A DNA stretch of 64,000 nucleotides. It comes from Bryobacteraceae bacterium. GTDB taxonomy: Bacteria > Acidobacteriota > Terriglobia > Bryobacterales > Bryobacteraceae. Position numbers and translations under genes: made by a program. Below, piece after piece: positions 39,844 to 49,775 of this stretch. How positions within the stretch are numbered: position 1 is the first letter of the stretch; each line of letters starts with the position of its first letter. Below the pieces are notes generated by a model. The model searched no databases, had not been told where the DNA came from, and saw only the letters and a list, made by a program, of their open reading frames with translations. The stretch spans positions 17,035-81,034 of the forward strand of contig JAIEPW010000005.1 in the NCBI GenBank assembly GCA_019748195.1, written 5' to 3'.

Positions 39844-42800
39844 TCACGGTGCTGTCTTGCGCCACTCCGCGAGCACGGCATCCAGCGCCTTCTTCTGCGC
39901 GGCGATTTCCTCCGACAGCGTTTTGAAGCGATCGTAGGATTGCTGCGTGGGCGGAGCATCGCCCATGGACGCCAGGTTGGCCAGGCGCGTGAGCTTGTTA
40001 TCCAGCCCGGAGGGGTAGTTCGACAGGTCCTGCCCGGCCTTCGCGCGATACTGCGTCAGCCGTTCCTCGATGGGATAGAGCTGATCGTTCAGCGCCTGCA
40101 CCTGCTTTTGACGCGCCGGGTTGCCGGCGGCCCACTGCTCGGCTTTATTGCGAGTCTCGCGAATCTGGCGCACGATATCGTGGGTCTCGCTCAGCTTATC
40201 GCGGACGGCCATCAGGAATGAGAACTGTTCCTGTAGCTGACCGGCGGGAAAAGTGACGCGCGGATCGGTGACCACGCGAAACTTCTCCGTGTAGCTCTGC
40301 CCGCCCACCGTGAGAGTAACCTGATATTCGCCCGAAGGAGCGAGCGGAGCGAACGGGGGCCCGTGCAGGGTAGTGCCGGGTATGACGCGCGAGGCCGGAT
40401 ACTGCAGGTTCCAGTTGAACGAGTTCGCCCCGGCCTTGGCGGAGACTCGCGGACCTCGCCCACGCTCGCTCGAGTAGGTCTGGATCACCTGGCCATTGGC
40501 ATCGGAAATCGTGAGTGTCAGCGGCCCCTGCGGCTCGGACTTCAGGAAGTACTGGATCAGCGCTCCGCGCGGGGGCGGCGGCCCCTCCGCGCCTTCGCCG
40601 CGCGACGCGGGCCCGTTGGCGATCCGCAGGCGCAGCGCAGGCTTGGGCTTCAGCAGCGTGGTTTCCGCCGGCTTGCGGTCGATCAGTTCCGCCAGGCGAT
40701 CCGCGCCGTCCAGGATCCAGAATCCGCGGCCATGCGTGGCGGCCACCACGTCATGGAAATGCGCATCGCGGTGGATCACCAGGTCGTGCACCGGAGTCAC
40801 CGGCAGATTCAATTGCAGCGGCTGCCAGTTGGCGCCGTCGTTCACCGAAACGTACACGCCGGATTCGGTTCCGGCATACAGCAGCCCCTTGCGCGCGGGA
40901 TCCTCGCGGATCACGCGCGTGAAATCGCTCTCCGGAATCCCGTTGTTGATCGGCGTCCACGTCTTGCCGTAGTCGGAGGTCTTCAGCAGGTACGGCTTGC
41001 GGTCCTGCAACTTGTATCGCGTGGCGGCGATGTAGGCGGTTGCCGGATCGTGCGGCGACGCGTCCAGGATGGAGATCAATGCGAACTCCGGGAGATTCTT
41101 CGGTGTCACGTTCTGCCAGGTCTTGCCGTTGTCCTGTGACACATGAACAAACCCGTCATCTGAGCCCGTCCACAGCACTCCTGCCTTCACCGGCGATTCC
41201 GCGAACGCAAATACCGTCGAGTACCACTCGACACCGGTGTTGTCGCGCGTGATGGGACCCCAGAACTCGCCCAGTTTCGGATTCGCGTAATTGGGAGTCG
41301 GCTCCAGCTTGGACTTGTCGGCGCGGGTCAAGTCCGGGCTGATGACTTGCCAGCTCTGGCCTTCGTTGGTGGAGCGATGGACGAACTGCGACGTCACATA
41401 CAGGACATTCGGATCGTGCTTCGAGGTCACCACCGGGAAGGTCCACTGGAAGCGGAAGTTGATGTCGCGCGCGCCCCAGCCGTAGTGTGTTTCCGGATTG
41501 GGGGAAATGTCGCGCGTCTGGTTGGTTTTCTTGTCGTAGCGATAGGTCCAGTGATGATCGCCGACATACAAGATGCTCGGGTCTTTGCGATTCACAGCAA
41601 TATAGCCGGATTCCGAGTTCGCGGGCGACCACCAGTCCTCCTGCGTCACCCGGCCGAAATCGGAATGCGCGGGAAGGGAAATCGAGGAATTGTCCTGCTG
41701 CGCGCCGTAAATACGATACGGATACTGGTTGTCCGTGATGACGTGATACATCTGCGCGGTGGGCTGATTCAGGATGGTGGACCAGGTGCGGCCGCCGTTG
41801 AAGCTGATGGTGGCGCCGCCGTCGTTGCCCTGCACCAGGTGCAGCGGATCGCTGGGATTGATCCACAGGTCGTGGTGATCGCCGTGCGGCGGACGGATCG
41901 GCTGCCAGTCCTTGCCGCCGTTGGTCGATTTCCACATGCCGATGTTGAGCACGTAAACGGTCTCCGGGTCCTTGGGGTCGGCGAAGATGTGGTGGTAATA
42001 CCAGGGTCGCTGGGTAAGTTGCGCGTTATCGGTGATCCGGGTCCAGGTGGCGCCGCCGTCATCGGTGCGGAACACGCCCTTCCTGCCGGTTTCGGCGTCG
42101 ATGATGGCCCACACGCGATCCGGCCGGGCGGGGCTTAGGGCGATCCCGATGCGCCCCTTCGGACCGGTGGGGAGACCCGGGTGATTCGAGATTTCGGTCC
42201 AGGTGTCGCCGCCGTCCACGGACTTGAACAGCCCGCTGCCCGCGCCGCCCGATTGGTTGGCCCATGGGTAGCGGCGGAATTGCAGGAGCGAGGCGTACAG
42301 CAGCTTCGGATTGGCGGGGTCCAGCGTGAGATCGATGGCGCCGGACTTGTCGTCCCGATACAGGGTCTTCTTCCAGGTGACGCCGCCGTCGACGGACTTG
42401 AAGACGCCGCGCTCCGGGTTGGGGCCGAAACCATCGCCGAACGCGGCCACCCACAACGTTTTCGGGTCCTTGGGATGCACGTGGATTCGCGCGATGCCGC
42501 GGCTGTCTTTCAATCCAACGTGGGTCCAGGTGCGACCGCCGTCGGTGGATTTGTACATTCCGTCGCCCTGGGCGGCGTTGCCGCGGAAGCAAGACTCGCC
42601 CATGCCCACGTAGATGGTCTTCGGATCGCTGGGCGCCACCGCGATCGCGCCAACCGCGCCGGACTTGAAGAACCCGTCGGAGATGTTGCGCCAGGTCCAG
42701 CCGCCGTCCTCGGTTTTCCAGACGCCGCCCCCGGTGGCGCCGAAATAAGCGGTGAGCTTGTCGGTGGGGTCGCCCGTCACCGCCAGGACGCGACCGCCGC

Positions 42801-42900
42801 GGGTGGGCCCGACCTGCCGCCATTCCAGCAGGTTCAGCAGCGCCGGATCGAGAGTTTGGGATAACAGGGGGAACGCGAGGAAAACAGTTGCCAGGCGCAT
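39844..42900 (-). CDS. Large exported BNR/sortilin-type beta-propeller protein
   Basis: 1018 residues with a signal peptide (MRLATVFLAFPLLSQ). Residues about 20-730 hold many BNR/VPS10-like repeats with Asp-box wording (KTEDGGWTWRNIS, KSTDGGRTWTHV, KSVDGGVTWKKT, RTDDGGATWTRI, VSQDNGKTWQNV), that is, one or two sialidase-type propellers. Residues about 780-880 resemble a CBM/Ig-like region (GPLTLTISDANGQVIQTYSSERG), and the C-terminus is a helical region. No catalytic residues identified; such proteins usually bind or scaffold ligands. Divergent from the ABC ATPase gene, 93 bases away. Confidence 0.85.
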   Translation of the reverse strand: MRLATVFLAFPLLSQTLDPALLNLLEWRQVGPTRGGRVLAVTGDPTDKLTAYFGATGGGVWKTEDGGWTWRNISDGFFKSGAVGAIAVAPSDPKTIYVGMGESCFRGNAAQGDGMYKSTDGGRTWTHVGLKDSRGIARIHVHPKDPKTLWVAAFGDGFGPNPERGVFKSVDGGVTWKKTLYRDDKSGAIDLTLDPANPKLLYASLLQFRRYPWANQSGGAGSGLFKSVDGGDTWTEISNHPGLPTGPKGRIGIALSPARPDRVWAIIDAETGRKGVFRTDDGGATWTRITDNAQLTQRPWYYHHIFADPKDPETVYVLNIGMWKSTNGGKDWQPIRPPHGDHHDLWINPSDPLHLVQGNDGGATISFNGGRTWSTILNQPTAQMYHVITDNQYPYRIYGAQQDNSSISLPAHSDFGRVTQEDWWSPANSESGYIAVNRKDPSILYVGDHHWTYRYDKKTNQTRDISPNPETHYGWGARDINFRFQWTFPVVTSKHDPNVLYVTSQFVHRSTNEGQSWQVISPDLTRADKSKLEPTPNYANPKLGEFWGPITRDNTGVEWYSTVFAFAESPVKAGVLWTGSDDGFVHVSQDNGKTWQNVTPKNLPEFALISILDASPHDPATAYIAATRYKLQDRKPYLLKTSDYGKTWTPINNGIPESDFTRVIREDPARKGLLYAGTESGVYVSVNDGANWQPLQLNLPVTPVHDLVIHRDAHFHDVVAATHGRGFWILDGADRLAELIDRKPAETTLLKPKPALRLRIANGPASRGEGAEGPPPPRGALIQYFLKSEPQGPLTLTISDANGQVIQTYSSERGRGPRVSAKAGANSFNWNLQYPASRVIPGTTLHGPPFAPLAPSGEYQVTLTVGGQSYTEKFRVVTDPRVTFPAGQLQEQFSFLMAVRDKLSETHDIVRQIRETRNKAEQWAAGNPARQKQVQALNDQLYPIEERLTQYRAKAGQDLSNYPSGLDNKLTRLANLASMGDAPPTQQSYDRFKTLSEEIAAQKKALDAVLAEWRKTAP

Positions 42901-42993
42901 GTGCTTTGGAACCTAACGCTATCACGGCGACCGGCAGGGTGGCAAAGGAACCAATCGCTACCGGGATGCGTTTATTATGAAGCCTTGGTTTCC

Positions 42994-43866
42994 ATGGAAC
43001 TTCAAATCGCAAACCTCTCCAAGACCTACTCCAACGGTGTCCGAGCGCTGGATGATGTTTCGCTCACCATTCCGAGAGGGATGTTCGGGCTGCTGGGTCC
43101 GAACGGCGCCGGAAAATCGACCTTGATGCGGATTTTGGCGACGCTGCAGGAGGCGGACTCCGGCGCCGCGACGCTGGGCGGCATCGACGTACTGCGGCAG
43201 AAGGAGGAGGTTCGCAAGCGGTTGGGCTATCTGCCGCAGGATTTCGGAGTGTATCCGCGCATCTCCGCGCGCGACATGCTGGATCACCTGGCGATGCTGA
43301 AGGGTTACACCGAGGCGAAAGCCAGGCGCGAGCTGGTGGACGCGCTGCTGCACCGCGTCAACCTGTATGACGTCCGCAAGAAGGCGCTGGCCGGCTACTC
43401 CGGCGGCATGAGGCAGCGGTTCGGCATCGCCCAGGCGCTGATCGGGAATCCGCAGCTCCTGATCGTGGATGAGCCCACCGCCGGGCTCGACCCGGGCGAA
43501 CGCAACCGCTTCTACAATTTGCTGGCGGAAGTGGGTGAGAACGTCATCGTGATCCTGTCCACGCATATCGTGCAGGACGTGATGGAGCTGTGCACGAACA
43601 TGGCGATCATCGACAAGGGGCGGCTGCTGTACTGCGGATCGCCGGATGTGGCGGTGCGGGCGCTCGAAGGACGGATCTGGGAACGCAGCATCGGCAAGCG
43701 CGAGCTGAAGGACTACGAGGCGAAGTATCGCGTAATTTCGCACAAGCTGGTGGCGGGCCAGCCGCTGGTCCATGTTCTCAGCGAGCAGGCGCCCGGCGAG
43801 GGCTTTGAGCCCGCGCCGCCGAACCTGGAGGATGTGTTTTTCTCCAAGATCGGAGGGCTGTCCTAG
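42994..43866 (+). CDS. ABC transporter ATP-binding protein
   Basis: 290 residues from the ATG at 42994; the upstream extension of the frame lies in the divergent promoter region. Walker A GPNGAGKST (35-43), signature YSGGM (135-139), Walker B LLIVDE (155-160) and H-loop in ILSTHIV. It belongs to the drug/lipid export group (ABC-2 partner). The C-terminal 70 residues form a regulatory extension. It ends one base before the next gene, the permease-peptidase fusion, so the two form one transporter. Confidence 0.93.
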   Translation: MELQIANLSKTYSNGVRALDDVSLTIPRGMFGLLGPNGAGKSTLMRILATLQEADSGAATLGGIDVLRQKEEVRKRLGYLPQDFGVYPRISARDMLDHLAMLKGYTEAKARRELVDALLHRVNLYDVRKKALAGYSGGMRQRFGIAQALIGNPQLLIVDEPTAGLDPGERNRFYNLLAEVGENVIVILSTHIVQDVMELCTNMAIIDKGRLLYCGSPDVAVRALEGRIWERSIGKRELKDYEAKYRVISHKLVAGQPLVHVLSEQAPGEGFEPAPPNLEDVFFSKIGGLS

Positions 43867-46800
43867 ATGCTGCCGCGAATCGCCCTGTTTGAGATCCGCT
43901 ACTGGCTCCGCGGTTTCATGGTTTGGATCTTCTTCCTGATCATGACGCTGATGATCGGGGGCGCGGCGTCATCCGACCAGGTGATCGTGGGGGCGTCACT
44001 TGAAAACACCAATCGCAACGCGCCGTTCGCCATCCAGAATTTCTACGCGTTTTCGAGCATCCTGACGCTGCTGATGACGGTGGCGTTCGTGAATTCGGCG
44101 GCGGCGCGGGACTTCGCGCACAACACCGCCCAGATGATCTTCTCCAAGCCCTTGAGCAAGGTCGAGTTTCTGTTGGGACGCTTTCTCGGCTCCACGCTGA
44201 TCGCCCTGATTCCCATGCTGGGCGCGTCCGCGGGCATCCTGCTGGCGCCGCTGGCGCCGTGGGCGGACAAGGACCGCTTCGCGGCCATCGACTGGGGCGC
44301 GCACCTCGCCAGCATCTTCGTCTTCGCCGTTCCGAACGTGTTCTTCGTGGCGGCGATCATCTTCACCGTGGCGGCGCTCACGCGCAGCACGGTTACCAGT
44401 TTTCTCTCCGCGCTGATCCTGCTGGTGGCCTACGCCGTGGCCGAAGGCCTGATGTCGGATATGAAGAACGAGACGCTGGCGACGATGCTGGATCCGTTCG
44501 CCTTCCGCACGTTCTCCGTGATCACCAAATACTGGACGGTGGCGGAGAAGAACACGTTGACCGTGGGCTGGGAAGGCCTGATGCTGTGGAACCGGCTGTT
44601 GTGGATGGCCGCCGGCTCCGCTATCCTGGCCCTCGGCATCGCGCGGTTTCATTTTGAGGAGCGCTTCCGAAAGGGCGTCAAGACCGCGGAAGAGGCCGAG
44701 GAAGCCACTCCGGTCGCGATTCCCGATCCGCGGCCGCGGTACCGCGCCTGGCCGCAGTTCGTGGGAATGCTGCGCACCGAGTTTTTCGGGCTGGTGAAGT
44801 CGACCAGCTTCATCGTGATCGCCTCCGCCGCGCTGCTGAACGTGCTGCCGACGCTGATCTTCAGCGCTAATGAAGGCTACGGCAACCAGAGCCTGCCGGT
44901 GACGTACTGGATTGTCGAAATCATCACGGGCACGCTGATCGCGTTTCTGATCTCGATCATTACTTATTACGCGGGCGTGCTGGTCTGGAAAGAGCGCGAA
45001 GCGCGGATGGACGAGATTCAGGACGCGCTGCCGTTCCCGGTTTGGGTGAGCTACGCGGCGAAGCTGACCGCGCTGCTGAGCGTGGTGGCGATCCTGCTGG
45101 TGGTGGTGACCTTGTGCGGAATCGCGGTGCAAACCTATCACGGCTACACCCGCTACCAGCTCGGCCTGTACGCGGCGGAGTTCTTCGGCTTCAGCTTCAG
45201 CGATTACTTCTTCCTGGCGGTGCTGGCGTTTTTCGTTCATGCCGTCGCGCCCAACAAATACCTGGGCTACTTCCTTTACATCGCGTTTCTGATCGTCAAC
45301 GCCTTCGTGTGGCGGCCGGTGAACGTTGCCACGCGCATGGTGCGCTACATGTCGCGCCCGGCCACCACTTACTCGGACCTGTTCGGATGGGCGCCGTACC
45401 TGGAGGCCTGGACCTGGTTCACGCTGTACTGGCTGGCTTTCGCGATGCTGCTGATCGTGGCCACCCTCTCGCTATGGCCTCGCGGCAAGGAAACCGCGTT
45501 GAAGTTCCGCCTCCGCGTGGCACGCCAGAGCCTGACGGGCGCGCGTCTCACCGCCGCGGCGGTGGCCTTGGCCGCGTTCGCGGGAACCGGCGTCTGGGTC
45601 TACTACAACACCCTGGTTCGGAACCAGGTGTTTTCCGCCAAGGACACCCGCCGGCGGCAGGCGGATTACGAGAAGACCTACAAAAAGTACGAATCGCTGC
45701 CCCAGCCGAAAGTGCAATCGGTTCGCTATGAAATCGATCTATTCCCCGAAGCGCGGCGGATCGTGATGCGAGGCAGCCGCGTGCTGAAAAACACTCACAC
45801 CCAGGCTCTGAAGGAAGTCCATTTCACGGTGGACAACGATTATGAAAGCACCATCGAGATTCCGGGAGCGAGGCTCGCCACCGAGGACCGCCGGCTCTCC
45901 TACCGCATCTATCAGTTCGATCCGCCGCTGGCGCCCGGGGCCGGGGTCCAGATGAACTTCACGGTCCAGGCCGAGCCCAAGGGCTTCGAGGACTCGCTCC
46001 AGCGGCCGCAGATCGTGCAAAACGGGAGCTTCTTCAACAACACCATCGCCCCCCAGATCGGCTATCAGCCGGCCTACGAGCTCAGCGACCGCAACGATCG
46101 CAAGGATCAGGGTCTGCCCGAGAAGGAGATGATGCGCCCGCTGGAGCGCGACTGCACCGCCAACTGCATGCAGAGTTACGTGGGCGGCCACAGTGACTGG
46201 GTGTCCGTGGAAACGGTGATCAGCACGTCGCCCGATCAGATCGCGATCGCGCCGGGATCCCTGCTGAAGGAATGGAATCAGGGCGGCCGCCGCTACTTCC
46301 ACTACAAGCTGGATCGCGAATCGCTGGATTTCTATTCGTTCCTTTCGGCGCGCTACCAGGTGGCGCGGGAGGATTGGAACGGCGTCAAGCTGGAGGTCTA
46401 CTACCACCCCGAACACGCCTGGAACGTGCCCAAAATGCTGGCGAGCATGCGCAAGTCGCTCGACTATTACACGAAGAACTTCGGGCCGTACGCGCACAAA
46501 CAAGCTCGCATTATCGAGTTCCCGCGCATCGCGCGCTTCGCGCAGGCGTTCCCCGGCACCATGCCGTACTCGGAGGCGATCGGCTTTATCGCCAACCTGA
46601 ACAAGCCGGATGCGATCGACCTGGTGTACTTCGTGGTCGCGCACGAGATGGGACATCAATGGTGGGCGCACCAGGTCATCGGGGCCAACATGCAGGGAGC
46701 TACCCTGCTGTCGGAGACACTGGCCGAGTACTCGGCGCTGATGGTGATGGAAAAGGAATACGGTCCGGACCAGATGCACAAGTTTCTGGAATATGAAGCG

Positions 46801-47430
46801 GACCGCTACCTCCGCTCCCGCGGCACGGAGCGCCTGAAGGAGCGCCCGCTGATGCGCGTGGAGAGCCGCCAGGGTTACATCCATTATCAAAAGGGCGGAC
46901 TGGTGATGTACCACCTGAAGGAAATGATCGGGGAGCAGGCGGTGAACCGGGCGCTCAAGAAGCTCGTGGACCGGTATGCGTATGCCGCGCCGCCCTACCC
47001 CACCGCCCATGCGTTGGTGGACGCATTGCGAGAGGAGACGCCCGAAAACCTGCGATACCTGATCGCCGACCTGTTCGAGCACATCACGCTGTACTCGAAC
47101 CGGACCCTTTCCGCATCCGCCGCCAGGCGGGCCGACGGCAAGTTCGACGTGACCATCGAAGTGGAGGCTCGCAAGGTGCGCGCGGGCGACACCGGCGAGG
47201 AAGTAGAGACGCCGATGAACGACGTCATCGAGATCGGCGCCTTCGCGGAGCCGCAAAAGGGCAAGCAGTACGGCAAGCTGCTGCATCGCGAGCAGGTCCG
47301 GCTGGGCGCGGGCCGCAAGACCTTCACGTTTACGGTTTCCGAACTTCCAGCCAAGGCGGGCATTGACCCCAGGCGGCTGTTGATTGACCGCATTCCCGAC
47401 GACAACATGAAACGCATCGACGTAACCTGA
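43867..47430 (+). CDS. ABC-2 permease fused to M1-family aminopeptidase
   Basis: 1187 residues. Residues 1 to about 590 are an ABC-2-type permease with about 12 membrane segments in two halves. Residues about 600-1187 are an M1-type metallopeptidase domain in the periplasm, with H926-E927-x2-H930 (VVAHEMGHQWWAH) and Glu950 (LLSETLAEYS) as the third zinc ligand; 19 residues separate His930 from Glu950, one more than in classical M1. It pairs with the ATPase at 42994. This fusion occurs in several Bacteroidetes and Acidobacteria and would couple substrate movement to peptide cleavage. Function is inferred. Confidence 0.92.
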   Translation: MLPRIALFEIRYWLRGFMVWIFFLIMTLMIGGAASSDQVIVGASLENTNRNAPFAIQNFYAFSSILTLLMTVAFVNSAAARDFAHNTAQMIFSKPLSKVEFLLGRFLGSTLIALIPMLGASAGILLAPLAPWADKDRFAAIDWGAHLASIFVFAVPNVFFVAAIIFTVAALTRSTVTSFLSALILLVAYAVAEGLMSDMKNETLATMLDPFAFRTFSVITKYWTVAEKNTLTVGWEGLMLWNRLLWMAAGSAILALGIARFHFEERFRKGVKTAEEAEEATPVAIPDPRPRYRAWPQFVGMLRTEFFGLVKSTSFIVIASAALLNVLPTLIFSANEGYGNQSLPVTYWIVEIITGTLIAFLISIITYYAGVLVWKEREARMDEIQDALPFPVWVSYAAKLTALLSVVAILLVVVTLCGIAVQTYHGYTRYQLGLYAAEFFGFSFSDYFFLAVLAFFVHAVAPNKYLGYFLYIAFLIVNAFVWRPVNVATRMVRYMSRPATTYSDLFGWAPYLEAWTWFTLYWLAFAMLLIVATLSLWPRGKETALKFRLRVARQSLTGARLTAAAVALAAFAGTGVWVYYNTLVRNQVFSAKDTRRRQADYEKTYKKYESLPQPKVQSVRYEIDLFPEARRIVMRGSRVLKNTHTQALKEVHFTVDNDYESTIEIPGARLATEDRRLSYRIYQFDPPLAPGAGVQMNFTVQAEPKGFEDSLQRPQIVQNGSFFNNTIAPQIGYQPAYELSDRNDRKDQGLPEKEMMRPLERDCTANCMQSYVGGHSDWVSVETVISTSPDQIAIAPGSLLKEWNQGGRRYFHYKLDRESLDFYSFLSARYQVAREDWNGVKLEVYYHPEHAWNVPKMLASMRKSLDYYTKNFGPYAHKQARIIEFPRIARFAQAFPGTMPYSEAIGFIANLNKPDAIDLVYFVVAHEMGHQWWAHQVIGANMQGATLLSETLAEYSALMVMEKEYGPDQMHKFLEYEADRYLRSRGTERLKERPLMRVESRQGYIHYQKGGLVMYHLKEMIGEQAVNRALKKLVDRYAYAAPPYPTAHALVDALREETPENLRYLIADLFEHITLYSNRTLSASAARRADGKFDVTIEVEARKVRAGDTGEEVETPMNDVIEIGAFAEPQKGKQYGKLLHREQVRLGAGRKTFTFTVSELPAKAGIDPRRLLIDRIPDDNMKRIDVT

Positions 47431-47542
47431 AGTGGAAACAAGCATGTCCAGGTTGCCGGCTGTGATATCCTCGCCAGTTACGAATCCGTGCCGGCTAGAT
47501 CACGGATCGTTGCCTACGAAATGAGGTCTTGACGCCAAGTTC

Positions 47543-49009
47543 ATGAGTAATAACAGCCTTACGCGCAAGAAATCGCTGGAATCCCTGCTCACCGCGGCGA
47601 AGGGAATGGACCTGAAGCGGACTTTGACCGCCAAGGACCTGGTCGGTCTGGGCATCGGCGCCATCATCGGCGCGGGATTGTTCGTCCGGACGGCCGCCGC
47701 CTCGGCGGAAGCGGCCGGACCCGCGGTGACCCTGGCATTCATCTTCGCGGCCATCGGCTGCGCCTTCGCCGGCCTGTGCTACGCGGAGTTCGCGTCCATG
47801 ATCCCGATCGCGGGCAGCGCGTATACCTATGCGTATTGCACCATGGGCGAGTTCGTGGCCTGGACCATCGGCTGGGCCCTGGTGTTGGAGTACGCCCTGG
47901 GGGCGGCGACCGTGTCCATTGCCTGGAGCGAATACCTGAACAACCTGCTGGGCGGCGCGATCCCCTATGAATGGTGTCACTCTCCGCTGGAAGTCTCCGC
48001 CAACGGTGTTAGCGGTATTCTGAACGCTCCCGCGCTTCTGATTCTGCTGTTGCTGACCGCGCTGCTGATCAAGGGCACGCAGGAATCGGCCACGGTGAAC
48101 GCGATTATCGTGTTCATCAAGGTGGGCATCGTGCTGATCTTCATCGCCATCGGCTGGCAGTTCATCAACCCGGCCAACCACACCCCGTACCTGATCCCGG
48201 AAGGCACGCCGGGCCACGAAGGCATCTTCCGCCACGGGTGGGGCGGGGTCCTGGGCGGCGCCGGTATCGTGTTTTTCGCGTTTATCGGCTTTGACGCGGT
48301 ATCCACCGCGGCGCAGGAGGCAAAACGTCCGGAGCGGGACATGCCGATCGGCATTCTGGGATCGCTGGCGGTCTGCACCGTCCTGTACATCCTCTTCGGA
48401 CACGTGCTGACGGGTGTCGCCAACTGGACGGAATTCAAGACCGCGGGCAAGGAAGCGTCCGTAGCCTTTGCGATTCAGAATTACATGCCGGGCTACGGCT
48501 GGCTGGCGACCCTGGTCACGGTGGCCATTCTCGCCGGCTTCTCCTCCGTGATCCTGGTGATGCTGCTGGGCCAGAGCCGGGTGTTCTTCTCCATGGCCAA
48601 CGACGGCCTGCTGCCGAAGTTGTTCGCCGAGGTGCATCCCAAGTTCCGGACGCCCTGGAAGTCGAACATCGTGCTGTTCTTCTTCGTGGGCGCGTTCGCC
48701 GCGTTCATTCCGGGCAGCATGGCGGGCGATCTCACCAGCATCGGCACGTTGTTCGCGTTCGTTCTGGTGAGCGCGGGCGTGTGGATCATGCGCCGTTCGG
48801 ATCCGAACGCCAACCGTCCGTTCCGCACGCCGTTGGTCCCGCTGGTGCCGATTCTGGGAATGGTGGTGTGCTCGGGCATGATTATCGCGCTGGACCAGCG
48901 CACGCAGGTTACCGCGCTGGGTTGGATGCTGGTAGGATTTCTGGTCTACTTCGGATATTCGCGGGCGTCCAGCAAGCTGAACCGTTCGCCGCAGCCCGCC
49001 TCTAAGTAA
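47543..49009 (+). CDS. APC-family amino-acid permease (CAT type)
   Basis: 488 residues with about 12 transmembrane helices. The first helix wording LVGLGIGAIIGAGLFVRTA is the amino-acid binding GxG segment of the cationic amino-acid transporter (YfnA-like) group, and IAGSAYTYAYCTMGEFVAWTIGWALVLEYALGAA is typical. It should import amino acids by proton symport; specificity unknown. Stands 112 bases after the fusion gene and converges on the thiE-like gene. Confidence 0.92.
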   Translation: MSNNSLTRKKSLESLLTAAKGMDLKRTLTAKDLVGLGIGAIIGAGLFVRTAAASAEAAGPAVTLAFIFAAIGCAFAGLCYAEFASMIPIAGSAYTYAYCTMGEFVAWTIGWALVLEYALGAATVSIAWSEYLNNLLGGAIPYEWCHSPLEVSANGVSGILNAPALLILLLLTALLIKGTQESATVNAIIVFIKVGIVLIFIAIGWQFINPANHTPYLIPEGTPGHEGIFRHGWGGVLGGAGIVFFAFIGFDAVSTAAQEAKRPERDMPIGILGSLAVCTVLYILFGHVLTGVANWTEFKTAGKEASVAFAIQNYMPGYGWLATLVTVAILAGFSSVILVMLLGQSRVFFSMANDGLLPKLFAEVHPKFRTPWKSNIVLFFFVGAFAAFIPGSMAGDLTSIGTLFAFVLVSAGVWIMRRSDPNANRPFRTPLVPLVPILGMVVCSGMIIALDQRTQVTALGWMLVGFLVYFGYSRASSKLNRSPQPASK

Positions 49010-49015
49010 GTTCGC

Positions 49016-49651
49016 TTAAGCCGTCAGGCGCAGCCATTCGCGCAAGCGGAGGTCCAACGCCTGGCGGCTTCCTTCTTCCGGATACACATCCGAGATCACC
49101 GCCAGCGAGTCAGCGCCCGCGTGGAGCACCGGCGCGGCGGTGGCCCGCGTGATCCCGCCGATGGCTACCAGCGGCCTGGCGCTGAACCCCCGCAGCCGCT
49201 TCCATTCCGCGAGCCCGACGGCCGGATCCGGATTCACTTTCGTGGACGTGCCGAACACGGGGCCGAGCGCGTAGTAATCCGCCGGCTCCTCCTGGGCGTC
49301 GCGAAGCTGTGATTCGTTATGCGTGGAATATCCGAGCAGGCGCGGTTCCGAAAAGATCCGGCGCGCCTGCCGCGGCGTCAGGTCCTCCTGTCCCAGGTGC
49401 ACGCCGGTTCCCGGGAGAAGCGCCGCCACGTCGGGTCGATCGTTCACCACGAACAGCGCCCCGGCGGACCGGCACTGTTCCGAGATCAGGCCCAGAAGTT
49501 CCAGAATCTCAGGGGTGAACTGTTTCTTGTGGCGGAACTGCATCAGGCGAACGCCCCGCTCCAGCATCTGGACCGCCGTATCGAGGGGCGTGTAACCCCT
49601 CCAGGTGAGCACCTCCAGGTCCAGGATGGGGTAAAAGCGGGGGAGCGTCAT
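49016..49651 (-). CDS. Thiamine-phosphate synthase-like protein (ThiE/TenI family)
   Basis: 211-residue TIM-barrel protein. FRHKKQFTPEI holds the lysine/arginine of the pyrophosphate site, VNDRPDVA and GVHLGQEDL the magnesium aspartate and neighbouring strand, LGPVFGTSTK the phosphate loop, VAIGGI and GADSLAVISDVY the last strands. It would join hydroxymethylpyrimidine diphosphate and thiazole phosphate to thiamine phosphate, or act as a TenI-like paralogue. No other thiamine genes are nearby. TATCCT lies 8 bases before the ATG, and no TPP riboswitch was recognised. Confidence 0.85.
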   Translation of the reverse strand: MTLPRFYPILDLEVLTWRGYTPLDTAVQMLERGVRLMQFRHKKQFTPEILELLGLISEQCRSAGALFVVNDRPDVAALLPGTGVHLGQEDLTPRQARRIFSEPRLLGYSTHNESQLRDAQEEPADYYALGPVFGTSTKVNPDPAVGLAEWKRLRGFSARPLVAIGGITRATAAPVLHAGADSLAVISDVYPEEGSRQALDLRLREWLRLTA

Positions 49652-49775
49652 CGTCTACCAGGATAGTTGGGAACTTTTGCTGAGTTACCCGGAACCTCAG
49701 CAGCAGTATTTCGTCTAGATCTTAAATACGGCTGTTGTGCCGGTTGGGGGAAGCCTGTCGTTCCTTGGAGGGAGG

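Noticed and set aside
49652..49736. TPP riboswitch upstream of the thiE-like gene
   Set aside because: The 85 bases upstream are too short and lack the thi-box wording; a -10-like hexamer lies 8 bases from the ATG.
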